The position numbers were made by a program, and so were the translations under genes. This document shows, piece by piece, positions 43,690 to 56,260 of a stretch of 64,000 nucleotides of DNA. The DNA comes from Gerris lacustris (taxonomy: Eukaryota; Arthropoda; Insecta; Hemiptera; Gerridae): contig OX578276.1 of the NCBI GenBank assembly GCA_951217055.1, positions 158,534,393 to 158,598,392 on the forward strand, written 5' to 3'. Every line of letters begins with the position of its first letter. The first letter of the stretch is position 1. The notes under the pieces were generated by a model. The model did no database searches. It was not told where the DNA came from and was given only the letters and a program-made list of their open reading frames with translations.

Positions 43690-45502
43690 TATTAGTAATG
43701 TAAATATTCTTAGAAGCCACGTTATTAATAGAATTATTGACTTCCAGCGTAAGAATGAGAGTAATAAGTTCCCGAATGGAAGCTTAGAAAAACAAATCAT
43801 TCAAGACATGGCCCTTACTAAACGTTTTCTTCTAGAACACCCACAAATCTTAATAACTAAATCAGATAAAACTAATTCAACTGTTATCATAGATAAACAT
43901 ACGTATAACGATAAGATGATTGAATTACTTAGTGATAAAGGCACGTATAGATTACTGAGAACGGACCCCACGGACAAAATAAAAAAATATTATAAAACTA
44001 TTATAAATAAACTTTTTAATAATAAATATATAGATAAACAAAAGCGTGCCGCTCTCAATAATATGAACACTTATTGCCCCAGAATATATGGACTCCCCAA
44101 AACTCACTAAGCCAACCTTCCACTTAGACCAATTATAAGCCAAATTAATGCACCTCTCGAGAAATTCACTAAATTTATGAACCCCTCCTTAAACCAACTT
44201 AATAGAAACAATAATTATGACGTTGCTAATTCATTGGAAGTAAAGCAGAAACTTAAAGACATCACCATTGATGCAGACGAAAAGATGATTTCCATCGACG
44301 TAATGTCACTTTTTACTAATGTACCTTTGGAAATTTTCTATCAAATTATTAGGAACAATTGGGACCAAATTCTACCCAACACCCCAATCAAAGACAAAAA
44401 TCTGTATGTGGAATGTTTGAAAATTATTCTCAATAATGGTACCTTTAAATATGACAACCAGTATTACGCTCAGAAGCACGGTATACCGATGGGGGGGCCA
44501 TCTCCGTCAACGTTTCCGGGATTGTTTTAAATCACATTCTTAACACTATAAGTAATAAATTCAAATTTAAAATTTTGGTCAAATATATTGATGATTTATT
44601 CCTTATCATCCATAATAATGAGATAGAACCCCTTTTAAACCTTCTGAATGAATTTCATCCTAGATTAAAATTTACTGTTGAGGAAGAGAATAATAATACA
44701 CTTAATTTCCTAGACATCACAATGATAAGAAACAATAATGGCTCTATTTCAACTAGATGGTACTAGAAAAGTAATAAAACTCTGAATAACCAACTCTGCA
44801 AACAATCTTATTAAGAAAGCTATTTCACTTACTGATCATAGTCACCTTGAATCAATCAAATATAAAATATTCAACAAATTAAAAGATAATTTTTACCCCC
44901 AGAAGGTCATCAAAAAGCTCTGGTATAAACACACCCACATTAATAATGTCAATGACAACACCACAGTAGGAATCAGTACATTAAGACCAATAAAACATGT
45001 AACCATGCCATACATTAAGGGATTGTCGGACAAGGTTCAAAATCTAATGGTAAAATTTGATTGCCCCGAAATCAAATTCGGTTTTAAACCTCTAAACAAA
45101 ACTGGGAGACTGTATCATAATTTGAAGGATAAAATACCTTTTGAACACACAATAGGCACTGTTTACGAAATACCGTGTGGACAGTGTGATAAGTCATACA
45201 TCGGGGAAAGTAGTCAGCTCATTACTAATAGGATTGAGCAACATAAATACGACCAAAATAAAGGTAATTCCAATACAGCGTTATCGAGTCACACCTTGGC
45301 CACTAATCACAAATTTGTATTTGAAGAGACGAGGATTATAGGGAGAGAGACCGCAACTAATAGAAGACGAATGATGGAAGCCCTCAACATCGCTATAAAA
45401 TCAGATAAGACGGTCAATATTAAAACAGATTCTAGGTCGCTTAATAAAATAGTGGAATTTACTATGATCACTCGAATCGAAATCCCCGCCATGGACAATT
45501 AG
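43690..45502 (+). pseudogene. Penelope-like element RT and GIY-YIG endonuclease
   Basis: A single Penelope-type protein in broken frames. From the N-terminus it has ITKSDKTNSTVIIDK and GLPKTH, MISIDVMSLFTNVPLE (motif A), GIPMGGP (motif B) and KYIDDLFLI (motif C), then a C-terminal GIY-YIG nuclease. The nuclease shows TVYEIPCGQCDKSYIGES, a following Arg, and MMEALNIAI with the catalytic Glu. Breaks: an in-frame TAA after GLPKTH (44,108-44,110), a frameshift at the G7 run near 44,491, a stop after STRWY near 44,764, and a further shift before 45,005. The nuclease part is intact. Penelope-like elements use it to nick target DNA for reverse transcription. Confidence 0.92.
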
Positions 45503-46135
45503 CACGGCCTTCTTGATTAGTGTATGAGTGACGGCTGCGAGTACATTTTATCACATTATTAAATCTGACTTCCCCCTTTTTTTCAAGTTTTCAGTAAATA
45601 TTCAGATTTTCTTATTCACATTATTAAGTTTTTATGTAATTTATAATTTATAACTATGTCTTTAAAGCTTCTAGTAACGTAAACCTACCGGTGATAACAG
45701 TGTGATAAGAGACTGACAATCTGTCACTCTCTCTCGAAATTTTAATTTTTATCTGTGATATTCTTTGTAAAACGTATAATGTTACCCACTGTTATTTATG
45801 TTTTTAATTCTATGTTAGTATTGTTATTAAGTGTTGTTATCCTATTTATGACGAATCAGTGGAAGTGTTAGACGACGGAACTGTAGAGTTCCTATATTGA
45901 ACACAATTTAACTTATTATAAAATGACTTCACTGACTCAAGTGCAAACCGCAAGGTATTTATAAGTAACATCTAGTCAATACTGGTTGTTTTCTTCAGTG
46001 TTACGACACCTATATTGTAGTTAATAGCAAATATATGATTTTAGGCTTGAAAATGGCCGGCTAGGCCGAAACGTTGCCGTAATCAGAGAGTTGTAGTCGC
46101 TTTCTTACTACCCTAAACTGGATCCTCTACTTAGA
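45503..46135 (+). other. Penelope-like element 3' region
   Basis: Follows the nuclease stop. Near 46,050 it carries GGCCGGCTAGGCCGAAACG, a small hairpin followed by GAAACG, like the 3' ends of other Penelope-like elements. The exact element end is not certain. No further gene. Confidence 0.55.
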
Positions 46136-47154
46136 AATAAAGTAAAATATTAGTTTTTCTTTTTTTTTTTTTTTTTTGATACCTGATTGTGATTACATTA
46201 AACATAGAACCCTGTTTATAAAATAAACGAAAAACGATGAAAAGAGATTAAGAAACCACCAGTTACACCCAAGCAAGCAAAACAAAAGAATAAATTCTAC
46301 CTTTAAAAATAAAAAAATAATTAAATTTTACATTAAAAAAAAAACAGTTTGTAAATGAATAATTATTTTGGCATTTTTAAGTAATTACTATGCTTTAATC
46401 TCAAGAATAATAATTGAGACACTCCAGCTTTTACTTTTACTGTTTTTTTTGTCTCACTCGCTCAACTGCTTTTTCTTTATAGATTAATTTTTAAATAGAA
46501 CTTCAAGACATTTTTAATTTAGCATTAAATAGGTTCTTGAAACTTGAAAAAAAAAATTAATTTTTCATAATGAGAAAAAATGTACACATATTTTTTGTCT
46601 TTGTTTTTTAACTCGATTATAATTTTTTTTTCCTTTTTTTGTGTCATTATTTTTTACTTTTTCATAAAAAATAGAGGTTTTTTGATCTCACATAATAGCG
46701 TTTGAAATTTTTCTTTCAAGTTTACCGTAGTTAACTGAAGCATTTTGGAAGTTCTGAAGAATGGACATTTTTCAATGACTCCGATTTCAAAAATTTCCAG
46801 ACAGAATACATTTTTCTGACTTTAGAAAAAAAAATGTCGAGATCTGAATGGATCAAAATGTAATAAAATAAAACATAAATTATACCCTTCTTCGCGGTAT
46901 TGAGTAGTCTGATGAGAACTGTTTACTGTTAATGTTATTTAGTCACACTGATGACGGTCTTAATACAACATACAATACATACATAAATAAAATAAGTGTT
47001 AAATTTTAGGAATCAATACAGAATGGTCTAAAACGGATTTCCATGGAGAAAATTTTCAAAAATTCGCATTACAAAAATTTTGAAGCTATTGCAAGAGCTT
47101 AATTTTTTCGAAAATTCGCTAAAATGAATGTAATAAAATTACAAATAAAAAAAA
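46136..47154. other. AT-rich intergenic DNA
   Basis: Low-complexity A/T runs with one dispersed repeat segment (46,985-47,110) complementary to 39,690-39,795. No gene seen. Confidence 0.45.
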
Positions 47155-47650
47155 CCAATGCGTATTTTACAGATTTACTTGTTGTATGGTTCAATGTCCT
47201 CCCAGTTCATTTACGAAAGCCTGCACTCTCCTTCTGTAGGGGGATATGACCCCAGCAATGATTTATTGACTCAGATCATCCCAGGCTCGAAGAATCCTCT
47301 TTCCAAGTTCATCAACGTCCTTTATCCTGCCTCCTATGTACACTCTTTGTTCTTACCAACCCCAGATAGAGTTATCAATTGGATTTAGTTCGGGACTGTT
47401 AGGCGGCCACTCGTCTGGCTAAATGAAGTCCAAGCAATTCTCTTGCAAGTATTGAATTGCTTGCAAGGAGCGATGGGACGGGGTAACATCTTGCATAAAC
47501 GTGTAATTTAGCATTTGATCTTCAATTTCAGGCAACATTGTAGTTAACACATCTTCAATGTTTGTTATAACACTGAGGGACTCCTCCCACTTACCTACAA
47601 AGAACCCCCCCCCCCCCCTCTCCACATTTGATAATTTATTCTATCAAAAC
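47155..47650 (-). pseudogene. Tc1/mariner transposase C-terminal relic
   Basis: One frame on the minus strand reads MQDVTPSHRSLQAIQYLQEN, a stop, then PDEWPPNSPELNPIDNSIWG and IKDVDELGKRI. The spacing matches the second and third catalytic acidic positions of Tc1/mariner transposases (QD...H and PNSP.LNPID). The usual basic/Asn context is altered, and stop codons interrupt the frame at LDFI and after IWGW. The DNA-binding N-terminus is missing. A poly-C run (about 47,606-47,617) lies at the upstream end. Confidence 0.85.
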
Positions 47651-47771
47651 TATAAGACCATCAACGATTACTACCCGGACAACGACTTTTTTTAGGACCC
47701 TAATTCAAACCGTCATTGCATGGCTTTCACCTTATAGTTTGTTAAGTTATAGATATGAAATTTAGTAAATT

Positions 47772-48380
47772 TAGAGTAGACTCACCTGGAACTTACATAC
47801 AAGACTAAAACGAACAGACATGAAGCCACGATACAAGACTTTACTCAGACTTTTGGACAACAGATCTAATTTATCATTAACTAACAAACTGACCATCTAT
47901 AATCTTATTATAAAACCTATTTGGACATACGGACTCGAACTGTGGGGATCGACCAAGCCATCGAATTCATATAAGATCCAATCCATGCAATCCATAATCC
48001 CACGAAAAATATGTAATGCTCCCTCCTACGTGGCCAACCATATAATACATAACGACCTAAATGTTCCCTATGTCCATATCCTAGCATCCTCTCGTTACAA
48101 GTCCTTCCACGCCAAGCTCATCCACCATCCTAATCCTCTCGTCCAGAACTTATCCTCTCCTCATATTCCTGGTAATCCGAGGCGACGTCTAAAGAGAAAA
48201 TGGCCCCGTGACCATCTTAGAAACTAATAGTTTTTAATCAAAATTATTGTTGTACCACCACTGGGTGGGGTCTCCGAATCTGAGTTGTAACTGTGCTGTA
48301 ATTACTTTATGTGAGATAAGCTGCTTGATATAATTAATTTTTATAGTTGTGGCTGAATAATAAACAAAAAAAAAATTATA
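47772..48380 (+). pseudogene. Jockey-type non-LTR fragment, 5' truncated
   Basis: Encodes only the end of a Jockey-type reverse transcriptase. LTWNLHTRLKRTDMKPRYKT is followed by LTIYNLIIKPIWTYGLELWG and QSIIPRKICNAPSYVAN, then ends GNPRRRLKRKWPRDH and a stop at 48,227. A 3' region of about 150 bp leads to AATAAA and an A-run (about 48,357-48,376). The 5' end is cut just before 47,772, as usual for dead-on-arrival copies. The remaining frame is intact. Confidence 0.88.
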
Positions 48381-48559
48381 TATATGAAATTTAAAGTAGA
48401 AAAATGTAGTTTTGAAACCCCGCAAACCCCATATCTCAATCTACTACAGAAGCTGAGCTATAAGTGTTCAAAAAAGTGCGGTTGTTTTTGCCCACCCTGT
48501 ATAATAAGTTACACTTTGAAGAGCAAGGTGTGCATTACTTCATCATAGGGGTGAAAAAA

Positions 48560-50030
48560 AAAGTATTGAAATTTTGTGCTCCCAACCCCTAACTTTGTGC
48601 GAATGCATGAAAAAATGATTTTTGAAAAGTTTCAGGTCAATAGGAAAATTTTAAATGGTGCCGCTTTTTATTTGAAAATTGGTATATAAAAAAAATCAAT
48701 AAAATAGCGATTTTTTCTAGAAAATTTCAAAATATCACGTTTATAATGCAATATTATCCGTGTTTTTTTATTATTTACATAAATGATATACTTTTATTAA
48801 CTAATATAACTCAAAAGTAAGTCAATAAGTAAAGAGATAAAATATTTAGTGACATACATACATAGCAAAATAGTGAAAATTGGGAAACATTTTTGTTTTT
48901 CGTATGAATTTCGTAATTATTTTAATCATATGGACAATATTTAATGTTTTAACTTACATTAAAAGGTACTACAGGTTATGTGTTTCATATTAATACGTAT
49001 TAACAATGCATACCTATCATAGTTTTTTTTTAAACTAGTAACATACATACAAGTGGAGTCAATGAAGCTATAACATAAGCCACATTTTGAACGAAAAAGA
49101 CCGTTTTTGAGTTTGAATATCTTTTATGCATTATTTTTTATTTTGGATTGCAAACAAGGAATAAGGGGTTTTGGGGTCGCTGATTACGAATTTGAAGTCA
49201 AAAATTAAAAAAAAATGGCGGCCCTGGGATGGCGGGAAAAATCTTCCTTTTTATACGAAATTCGTGATAATTATACATATATATTAAGAACTAAACATCT
49301 AACCAACGTTTTTTTGGAGGTCGCTGATTATGAATTTAAGGTAAGAGTACAAAATAGTAGAAAAAATGTCTCATTTTATTAAAATATTCATAAAGCAATA
49401 ACGTGCATTCGTATAACATACATAATAAAATAGCAAAAATAGTGTAAATAAAAAAAATTGTAATTATTCCATTTACATTTGGATGTTAAACATTTTTTCT
49501 TCTATTTTGAATGTGGCTTATGTTATAGCTTCATTGACTCCACTAGTATGTATGTTACTAGTTTAAAAAAAAAACTATGATAGGTATGCATTGTTAATCG
49601 TATTAATATGAAACGCATAACCTGTAGTACCTTTTAATGAAAGTTAACACATTAAATATTGTCCATATGATTAAAATAATTACGAAATTCATACGAAAAA
49701 CAACAATTTTTCCCAATTTTCACTATTTTGCTATGTATGTATATCACTAAATATTTTATCTCTTTTTGACTTACTTTTGAGTTATATTAGTTAATACAAG
49801 TATATCATTTATGTAAATAATAAAAAAACACGGATAATATTGCATTATAAACGTGATATTTTGAAATTTTCTAGAAAAAATCGCTATTTTATTGATTTTT
49901 TTATATACCAATTTTCAAATAAAAAGCGGCACCATTTAAAATTTTCCTATTGACCTGAAACTTTTCAAAAATAATTTTTTCATGTATTCGCACAAAGTTA
50001 GGGGTTGGGAGCTAAAATTGAAAAATGTTC
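48560..50030. repeat. Large inverted repeat, about 0.53-kb arms
   Basis: Arms at 48,560-49,097 and 49,508-50,030 are reverse complements. Examples are CTCCCAACCCCTAACTTTG against its complement near 49,995, and GGAGTCAATGAAGCTATAAC against GTTATAGCTTCATTGACTCC. The 0.4-kb centre contains a doubled GGTCGCTGATTA segment. No coding capacity. Likely a foldback or MITE-like element. Confidence 0.9.
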
Positions 50031-51578
50031 ATTATTAAGGCCCACCCTAGTGTGCATATTATCCTTTTACAGTTGTTCAAGTAGGCATTTATTTGGTTTT
50101 TTGGGGGTAAAATAGCCGCTATTTTGGAAACACAATATATATATTTGTGATCTACATTTCGCTACATTTAAAATGATACCCCAGTCAAAAATTCAAAAAA
50201 TAAAAATTTTGATTCACCAAAATGTGATTTATCTATATTTACTTCCGGAAATATCATTGGACCATAGAGACGTATATTTTTTAGGGCCTGTCTTTATGGG
50301 GTGGCGGGGAGAGATAGGGAATTTTTTTTTGGTAATTTCTGGTGTAAAATAGCCGCCAACATTGAAACGCGATATGTATTTTTAATCTACTCTTGAATGC
50401 CTTTAAAACGACACCCCACTCAAAAATTTAAAAAAAAAATTAAAATTGCGATCAGAAAAAATATACCTTTTATACAAAATTTCAAATTTCTAGCTACAAT
50501 AGATGAGGAGATATGATCCATGATGATACGAAGGACTAAAAACATAAGATTCTAGGATAACCTCGAAACCCTAAAAATTAGATTTCAAAACCTACGAAAT
50601 TTGGATCATCTCTATTTTCTCTATTACTCTTTATTTTGAAGCATTTTATGTTTTCAGAAGCACACATATTAGTACATGTGACCGCTGGACTTTCTTTTTA
50701 ATTAATATAAACTTTAAACAATTTACATCAAGGGTTGAGTTTCGCTTGACTAGATGTTTTGTTAGTTTTAATTAAAAAGATCTAAATAAAGGATCCGGGT
50801 TGAAAAACAAAAATGGCTCCGAATATAATGTAGTAAAAGACCAGCAACTGTAAAATTTTGTTTTACTTTTAATTAAATCGTAAAATAAACTGAAATGAAA
50901 TGACTTTAATATAAAAATGAAAAGATTTGTTGAAGGTGTGAAAAAGTAGGTCATTGTTCATTTTTAGGGTTTTGTAGATACTTCTCAAAACCCTTATGCC
51001 GAGGGTGATGTGTCCGTTCGTCCGTCGCTCTTTGGTTCATAGGGAACCGTTTAAGCTAAAGTGATGAAATTTGAAACACTGGTACAACCTTTTGACCCAA
51101 CCACAAAAAAAATATACAGAAGTTAAAAATTAAATATGGGCATGCGCAAGTCTCAAAAATGTGGTAAACTCAAAAATTTATATCTTTTAAAATTTCTGAG
51201 TGGGGTATCAAATGAAAGCTGCTGAATAGTAGGTTACAAATATATATATTCTTTTTTAAATTTTTCATTCCTTATTGGTTAAATAAATCAAAATATACCT
51301 GAAAAAAATACCCCCCCCCCCCCCACTATATGACGGTTAGTCCTAAAATTTCGAAATAATTCATGCTAATACCTAATTGTGGGGCGATAAAAATTTCCTG
51401 AAAAATGTAATTTATCTTGTTGTTATTACCGATAAAAAACATTGTGGCCCCCCGGAGGATCGAACCCAGTACCCTTGAGATTGAAGAAAAATAATCATAA
51501 TAATTACATAACGGGTATGCTTAATCATCTACGAAGCCCTAAAAAGTACTTGGACGCAAGTACTTCCCTGTGATTTCT
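50031..51578. repeat. Mixed dispersed repeats with poly-C
   Basis: Segments at 50,150-50,480 resemble family C read in reverse (ACGACACCCCACTCAAAAA). 50,960-51,340 is another (TGTC/CGTCCG)-containing repeat with GAGTGGGGTATCAAATGAAAG and a poly-C run (51,311-51,324). No gene seen. Confidence 0.55.
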
Positions 51579-52286
51579 AGGGTCCGTAGGCAAAACCAAG
51601 GACCCTTATATTTTCCTGCATGTATCTGTTCGTCCGTCCTCTCGCGTGCTCTCACGGCTACACCTTTCGTCCGATCACGTTGAAATTTGGCATGTATGTG
51701 TCTTCTACCTGCCCACATATTTTAAAAATATAGCGACTTAAAAAAAATATTAGGGTAAAAAATCTTAAGGGTTAAAAATTTTTTTTTTTTTTTTCGACAC
51801 CGTGAGGGATATCATATGAAAGGGTGCGTCGAGCTGATTACAAAAATATATAATTCTTTGGTTATAACTTTGATAGGGCGAGCGTAGGCAAGTTTGAAGT
51901 GGGTGTGAAACGTGTCCCCCCTTCTATCTCGCTTATGTGAAGTACAAAAAATCTGAAAAAATCCCTGAACATTCTTCGACCAAATGTAAAGATACCACTT
52001 TTTGGAAATTTCGAAAAAAATATTTTTTTATTGACAAAATACGATTTTTTTTATAATTATGTGGTCTTTTCCATGTATTTATATGGTTGAAGTCCGGTTC
52101 AGTGGCAAAAATGTACTTTGTCACAAGTTTGTTTATGTGTTTTGAGAATATCAGACCCTATAGGATAGTTCAAAGTAAGCTTTTTAGCATTTTAAAAAAC
52201 ACCATCAATAGGGTACTACTTAAACTATACAGGGTTGCCTACGGACCCTCGCTGTGTGCTGACTAGCACACACTTGACCTGTTTAT
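51579..52286. repeat. Dispersed repeat family A, copy 3
   Basis: AGGGTCCGTAGGCAAAACC at the left and GTTGCCTACGGACCCT plus the GTGTGCTGACTAGCACACAC hairpin tail at the right. Same orientation as the copies at 33 and 35 kb. The poly-C run is short here (CCCCCC near 51,917). Confidence 0.9.
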
Positions 52287-53039
52287 TATACTTTATATTG
52301 AAACCAAAATTCATTAATGAATTATGATTAGATTAGGAATAATATTTCATGTGTTTAAAAATATTATATATTTTATAAAACATGCACTAAAACATAGTCT
52401 GCCAATTAGTATGGCACATAGCATACTTTAATGATTTTATGCTTTTACAATTTATTATTGTTAAATGAATTCCCCCCCCCCCCCTCCCCCGTATTTTAAA
52501 TCAGTTAATTTTTGTTTTTATTACTTTTGAAGGTATAGGTGTGTTAATGTATGTTCGTGCGCATGTTAAGGAGACCAACATTGGCGTAGAAGGTTGAAAC
52601 TTATTTGGGACCAACAATGGTCCCATATACAATAATCCCAAAACAACATTATAGCCTACCATCCAAATTTGAATAAAATCAGACAAATAGTTTCATGTTA
52701 TATTAGGTTCGCAAAAATTGAGCGAAAGACTCTAGATCTTCAAATGTACTCATCTGATTTTTATGAAATTTGGATGGTGTGTCAAAAGTAGCCCGCTGAT
52801 AGCACCAAATTAATTTGAATCGTCTGCGCTCTTTAACTTTTGCTAAATTGATACTTTAATTCATGTAAAATAGCTTTCGTTACTTCGTTAAGCTCGGAAG
52901 CAAAACAATTTTGATATTGAAAAAACGAGGAAAACAATTAAATAAATTAAACAATAATGGCTTGTAAAAGATTAAAATAAATAAAGTACGTAATAGGATG
53001 CGAGGAAGCTATATACCTCACTAATTGGCATTCTATTTT
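52287..53039. other. AT-rich DNA with a poly-C run, no gene
   Basis: Poly-C at about 52,472-52,486. The region from 52,700 onward (AAATTTGGATGGTGTGTC) resembles family D tails near 54,000-54,150. No coding sequence. Confidence 0.45.
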
Positions 53040-53604
53040 TATTGCTTCCGAGCTTACCGAAGGTAACGGAATCATTGTGTTCACTTTTGAGAACGAAAAA
53101 ATTTTATGCCTCCGATTTTAAAAATTCCAAGACAGAAATCCGTTTCAGACATCAGGGAACATTTTTGGTCTCGTGTCTGTCTGTCTGTCTGTCCGTCTGT
53201 ATGTCTGTCTGTCGGTCTGTGTGTCCGCGAATTTTGGAACGTGCGACGATAACTTGAGTAAATGTCAACCGATTTGGATGAAATTTGGTAGACATGTTCA
53301 TTTTACCAATGCCCAGGACGAGTTCGTTGGACAACGTTATCCGTCCAAGCGTTCACGAGCAACGCTCGCGTAGACGTGAACTTCAAATTTAAAATTGTAA
53401 TTTTGGTCGGGGAAAAAATCTAACTTCATCTATTCAATGAGACAAACATTTTTTTCAAATACAATTTTTTAGTAAAACCAACAGCGACACCTGTATAACG
53501 TGTTAAAGATCGCTAAAACTATTAATAGTTTTTACACAATAAAGTACATGATAGGGTGCGAGGAAGCTATGTGCCACACTAATTGGCAGTCTATTTTTTA
53601 TTTT
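53040..53604. repeat. Dispersed repeat family D, copy 2
   Basis: TTCCGAGCTTACCGAAGGTAA at the start and a (TGTC)n core (53,175-53,226) in the middle, then GATTTGGATGAAATTTGG. 53,390-53,530 is the reverse complement of part of the repeats near 59,700 and 60,570 (AGATCGCTAAAACTATTA). It ends with the shared GGGTGCGAGGAAGCTATG motif. Confidence 0.75.
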
Positions 53605-53607
53605 TTG

Positions 53608-54275
53608 GCTTCCGAGCTTAGGTAACGGAAGCTATAATCGTTCTTAAGAACGAAAATTTGTTATAAAATGTCTCCGATTTCATAATTTCCAAGACAGACA
53701 TACACCCAGACATCAGGAAACTTTTTTGTTCCGTGTCTGTCTGTCTGTCGGTCTTTCGTTCAACTTTTGCAAGCCAAACATATCCTAAAAACTACTCGTC
53801 CGATTTTAATGAAATTTGAAGGGTAGGCCCATTATTGGTCTTATAATATAATTTTTGGTGCCGTATCTGTGTCGGTCTACCTACCTGTTGGTCTACTACT
53901 TAATTTTTACGAACCAACATAATATATCTTAAAAACAATATGTCTGATTTTAATAAAATTTTGATGATAGGTCATAATCAGCCCATTGCTGTCCCCATAT
54001 AAGTTTCAACGTTAAGCGCGCATTAGTTTTTCTTCCACATGCGCACAAACATACCTACATCAATTGACACCTATATCTTTCAAAGTACTGATCCAATTTT
54101 TAAGAAATTGTGTTGGGATATTGAAGGTAGTCCGCAGATAGCACCAAATTAATTTCAACCAAATGCGGTCTGTAAATTTTGCTAAATTTGCAAACGGGTT
54201 TGTAAAATCATAACATTATTTAAGTACATTATAAGAACGTGAGAACGCTTTAAGCCTCTTTGATTGGCACACTAT
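53608..54275. repeat. Dispersed repeat family D, copy 3
   Basis: A further copy beginning TTCCGAGCTTAGGTAACGG with a (TGTC)n core at about 53,735-53,755. The text CCGATTTTAATGAAATTTG is typical of the family. No coding capacity. Confidence 0.75.
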
Positions 54276-54479
54276 TTAGTCAAATTTTATTATTTTCTAA
54301 ATATAATATTACTTTCTACTTTTAAGATTTCATCAAGTTAAATCTTGTAATGAATTTGAACCTCACTTAGCTTTAACATCCTTCCACGGATTCTTGCGCA
54401 TCGCATTATATATGTAAACTAAATTCGTTATCGGTTCAGAAAGTTATGCTCCATGCCCTATTTATTTATCGTTGAATTG

Positions 54480-55430
54480 CATCGACTGTGTACTGCTTCT
54501 ATTATACTGCGTATATTCCTCAGTTTTAGTTTTGTTAAAACTACACTTCAGTTCTCTTCTTGGAGAGTTGGGACCATAATTAAACGCTTAAATATTGCGC
54601 TAGCTAGACTTCATGCATACTTTATAAAATGGAGATTGTCTCCAACTTTAACTAAGTTTGAGGCGGTACTTTTCTCAAAAAGGCGCCCTTCAATTCCCTC
54701 TAACCTAAAAATAAATAATGTTGTCATTCCCTGGAGCAACTCCGCAAAATATTTGGGAGTTCAGTTGGATTCCAAACTTACTTTTACTAATCATATCAAT
54801 AACCTGGTCAACAAATGTAAAACAAAAATCAGACTACTTTCCCCTCTTCTTTGTAGAGAGTCAATGTTAAACGTAAAGAATAAATTACTTATTTACAAAA
54901 TTGCCATTCGACCGATACTAACATATGCCTGCGCTTCGTGGAGAAACACATGCCGTACAAACTTAAATAAATTGCAAACTACACAAAAAAAAATGTTTAC
55001 GCTTGGCGACGAATTCTCCTAGGTTCACCCGTATAACTAATCTACACGCTCAAGCTGTAATAAGCTGTTTAAATGAAACAATGGCAAAGTTGGCTCAGAG
55101 CTTTTTTACCAGGTGCGCAGACAGTGAAAACCCAATATTCTAGGCACCTGGACCCAATAGTAGTCCCACGTCGACACAAAACTCTTGGCTTCCGATTAGC
55201 GAATTATAATTCTTAGAATTATTTCATTATTAAGTTTTGTAATGTGTAGAAGGTTTTTTTAAATATTTTTTTCCTACTCATTAAAAATCTTGTATGTAAC
55301 TTATTAATTTGTTAAAGTAGAATTATACAGACAAAGTTATATCTGTAAAATTACTGCATCTGTAAAAATTTTGTAAATACATTGTATATGTATTTTAGTG
55401 AAAATAAACATTACTACTACTACTAATACA
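54480..55430 (+). pseudogene. Second Jockey-type non-LTR fragment, 5' truncated
   Basis: Post-palm part of a Jockey-type reverse transcriptase: ALARLHAYFIKWRLSPTLTK, AVLFSKR, YLGVQLDSKLTFTNHINNL, IYKIAIRPILTYACASW. This corresponds to the region after the YADD box, which is missing. The frame breaks near 55,010 and continues in another frame (NLHAQAVISCLNET) with stops to about 55,180. The element ends at an (ACT)n microsatellite (about 55,412-55,427). It is not the same element as the fragment at 47.8 kb, judging by sequence. Confidence 0.85.
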
Positions 55431-55739
55431 CTTCAGTGAATACCATTACGGTCGAATGTCCCCCCCCCCCCCCCACCGGGTACCTTGTGTTTTCTGGGGC
55501 GCAGGAAAGCGAGGTAATTGATGTCAGATGTAAAGCCTGATGTCCTGAGACAGTTCTCCTTGTTCCTTTAAGTAATGCCACTGGTCCTGTAGTCCTGTAG
55601 GATATCTAAAGCCTGTAGTAATTCTACTACAGGACAGAGGCACCTGCTTCCCAGTAGGCTGAACTCTTGATAAAGAAATGAAGGTGGGATTGGTCTAATC
55701 CCCAAGGACTCTTTGATGTACTTCGATCCTACAACTATC
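55431..55739. other. Intergenic DNA with a poly-C run
   Basis: A poly-C run at about 55,460-55,475, then 55,520-55,640 with repeated CCTGTAGTCCTGTAGG and CTACAGGA motifs that form a small dyad. No gene. Confidence 0.45.
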
Positions 55740-56260
55740 TATATAAATAAAAATGAATGTTTGTCTGTCTGTCTGTCTCTTATGCTTGCCTAAACCGTTC
55801 ATCCGATTGTAATGAAACTTTGGGGAATGGTTGCACGCATGCCTGGGAAGGTTTTTAATTTAGTAAAATTTTGGTACACAGGGGTACAGGGTACAAGTGT
55901 CAAAGTAATGAAAATCCATCATGATGCATATCATTGAAAAGCTCTTTAAGAGTACAGTAATGGTTGGGCGAATGCCCGGGAAAGTTTCTGAGTTAGTAGA
56001 ACTATGTATATATATATATATACATTTTGGGCACAGGGGTACAGGGTACAAGTGTCAAAATAATGAAAATCCTTTATGATGCATACCACTGAAAAGCTCT
56101 TTAAGAGTACAGTAATTGTTGGTATGTACATTTTTTCATTTAGGAGGGGGGTAAAATGAAAAATATTTCTACTAACTTTATCTGTATAAATTAAAATTAA
56201 TGTTTGTTTATCTGTATGTCTCTTATGCCAATATTGCATATTGTACAAGTATTGCTAATT
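55740..56260. repeat. Repeat with a 156-bp tandem duplication
   Basis: Starts with the common insect-type text AAATGAATGTTTGTCTGTC. The segment ACAGGGGTACAGGGTACAAG...GCTCTTTAAGAGTACAG occurs twice (from about 55,878 and 56,034), separated by a (TA)n run. Complementary sequence lies near 40,040. Apparent reading frames only follow the repeat. Confidence 0.75.

Noticed and set aside
45503..46135. Hammerhead ribozyme in the Penelope 3' region
   Set aside because: A GAAAC box is present, but I could not find the matching CUGAUGA core and cleavage site at proper spacing.
53042..53373. Frames rich in Val-Cys-Leu-Ser repeats near (TGTC)n tracts (also 59,783-60,076, 60,677-60,958 and 60,839-61,051)
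   Set aside because: These are translations of microsatellite and repeat DNA, with the same text in unrelated copies.
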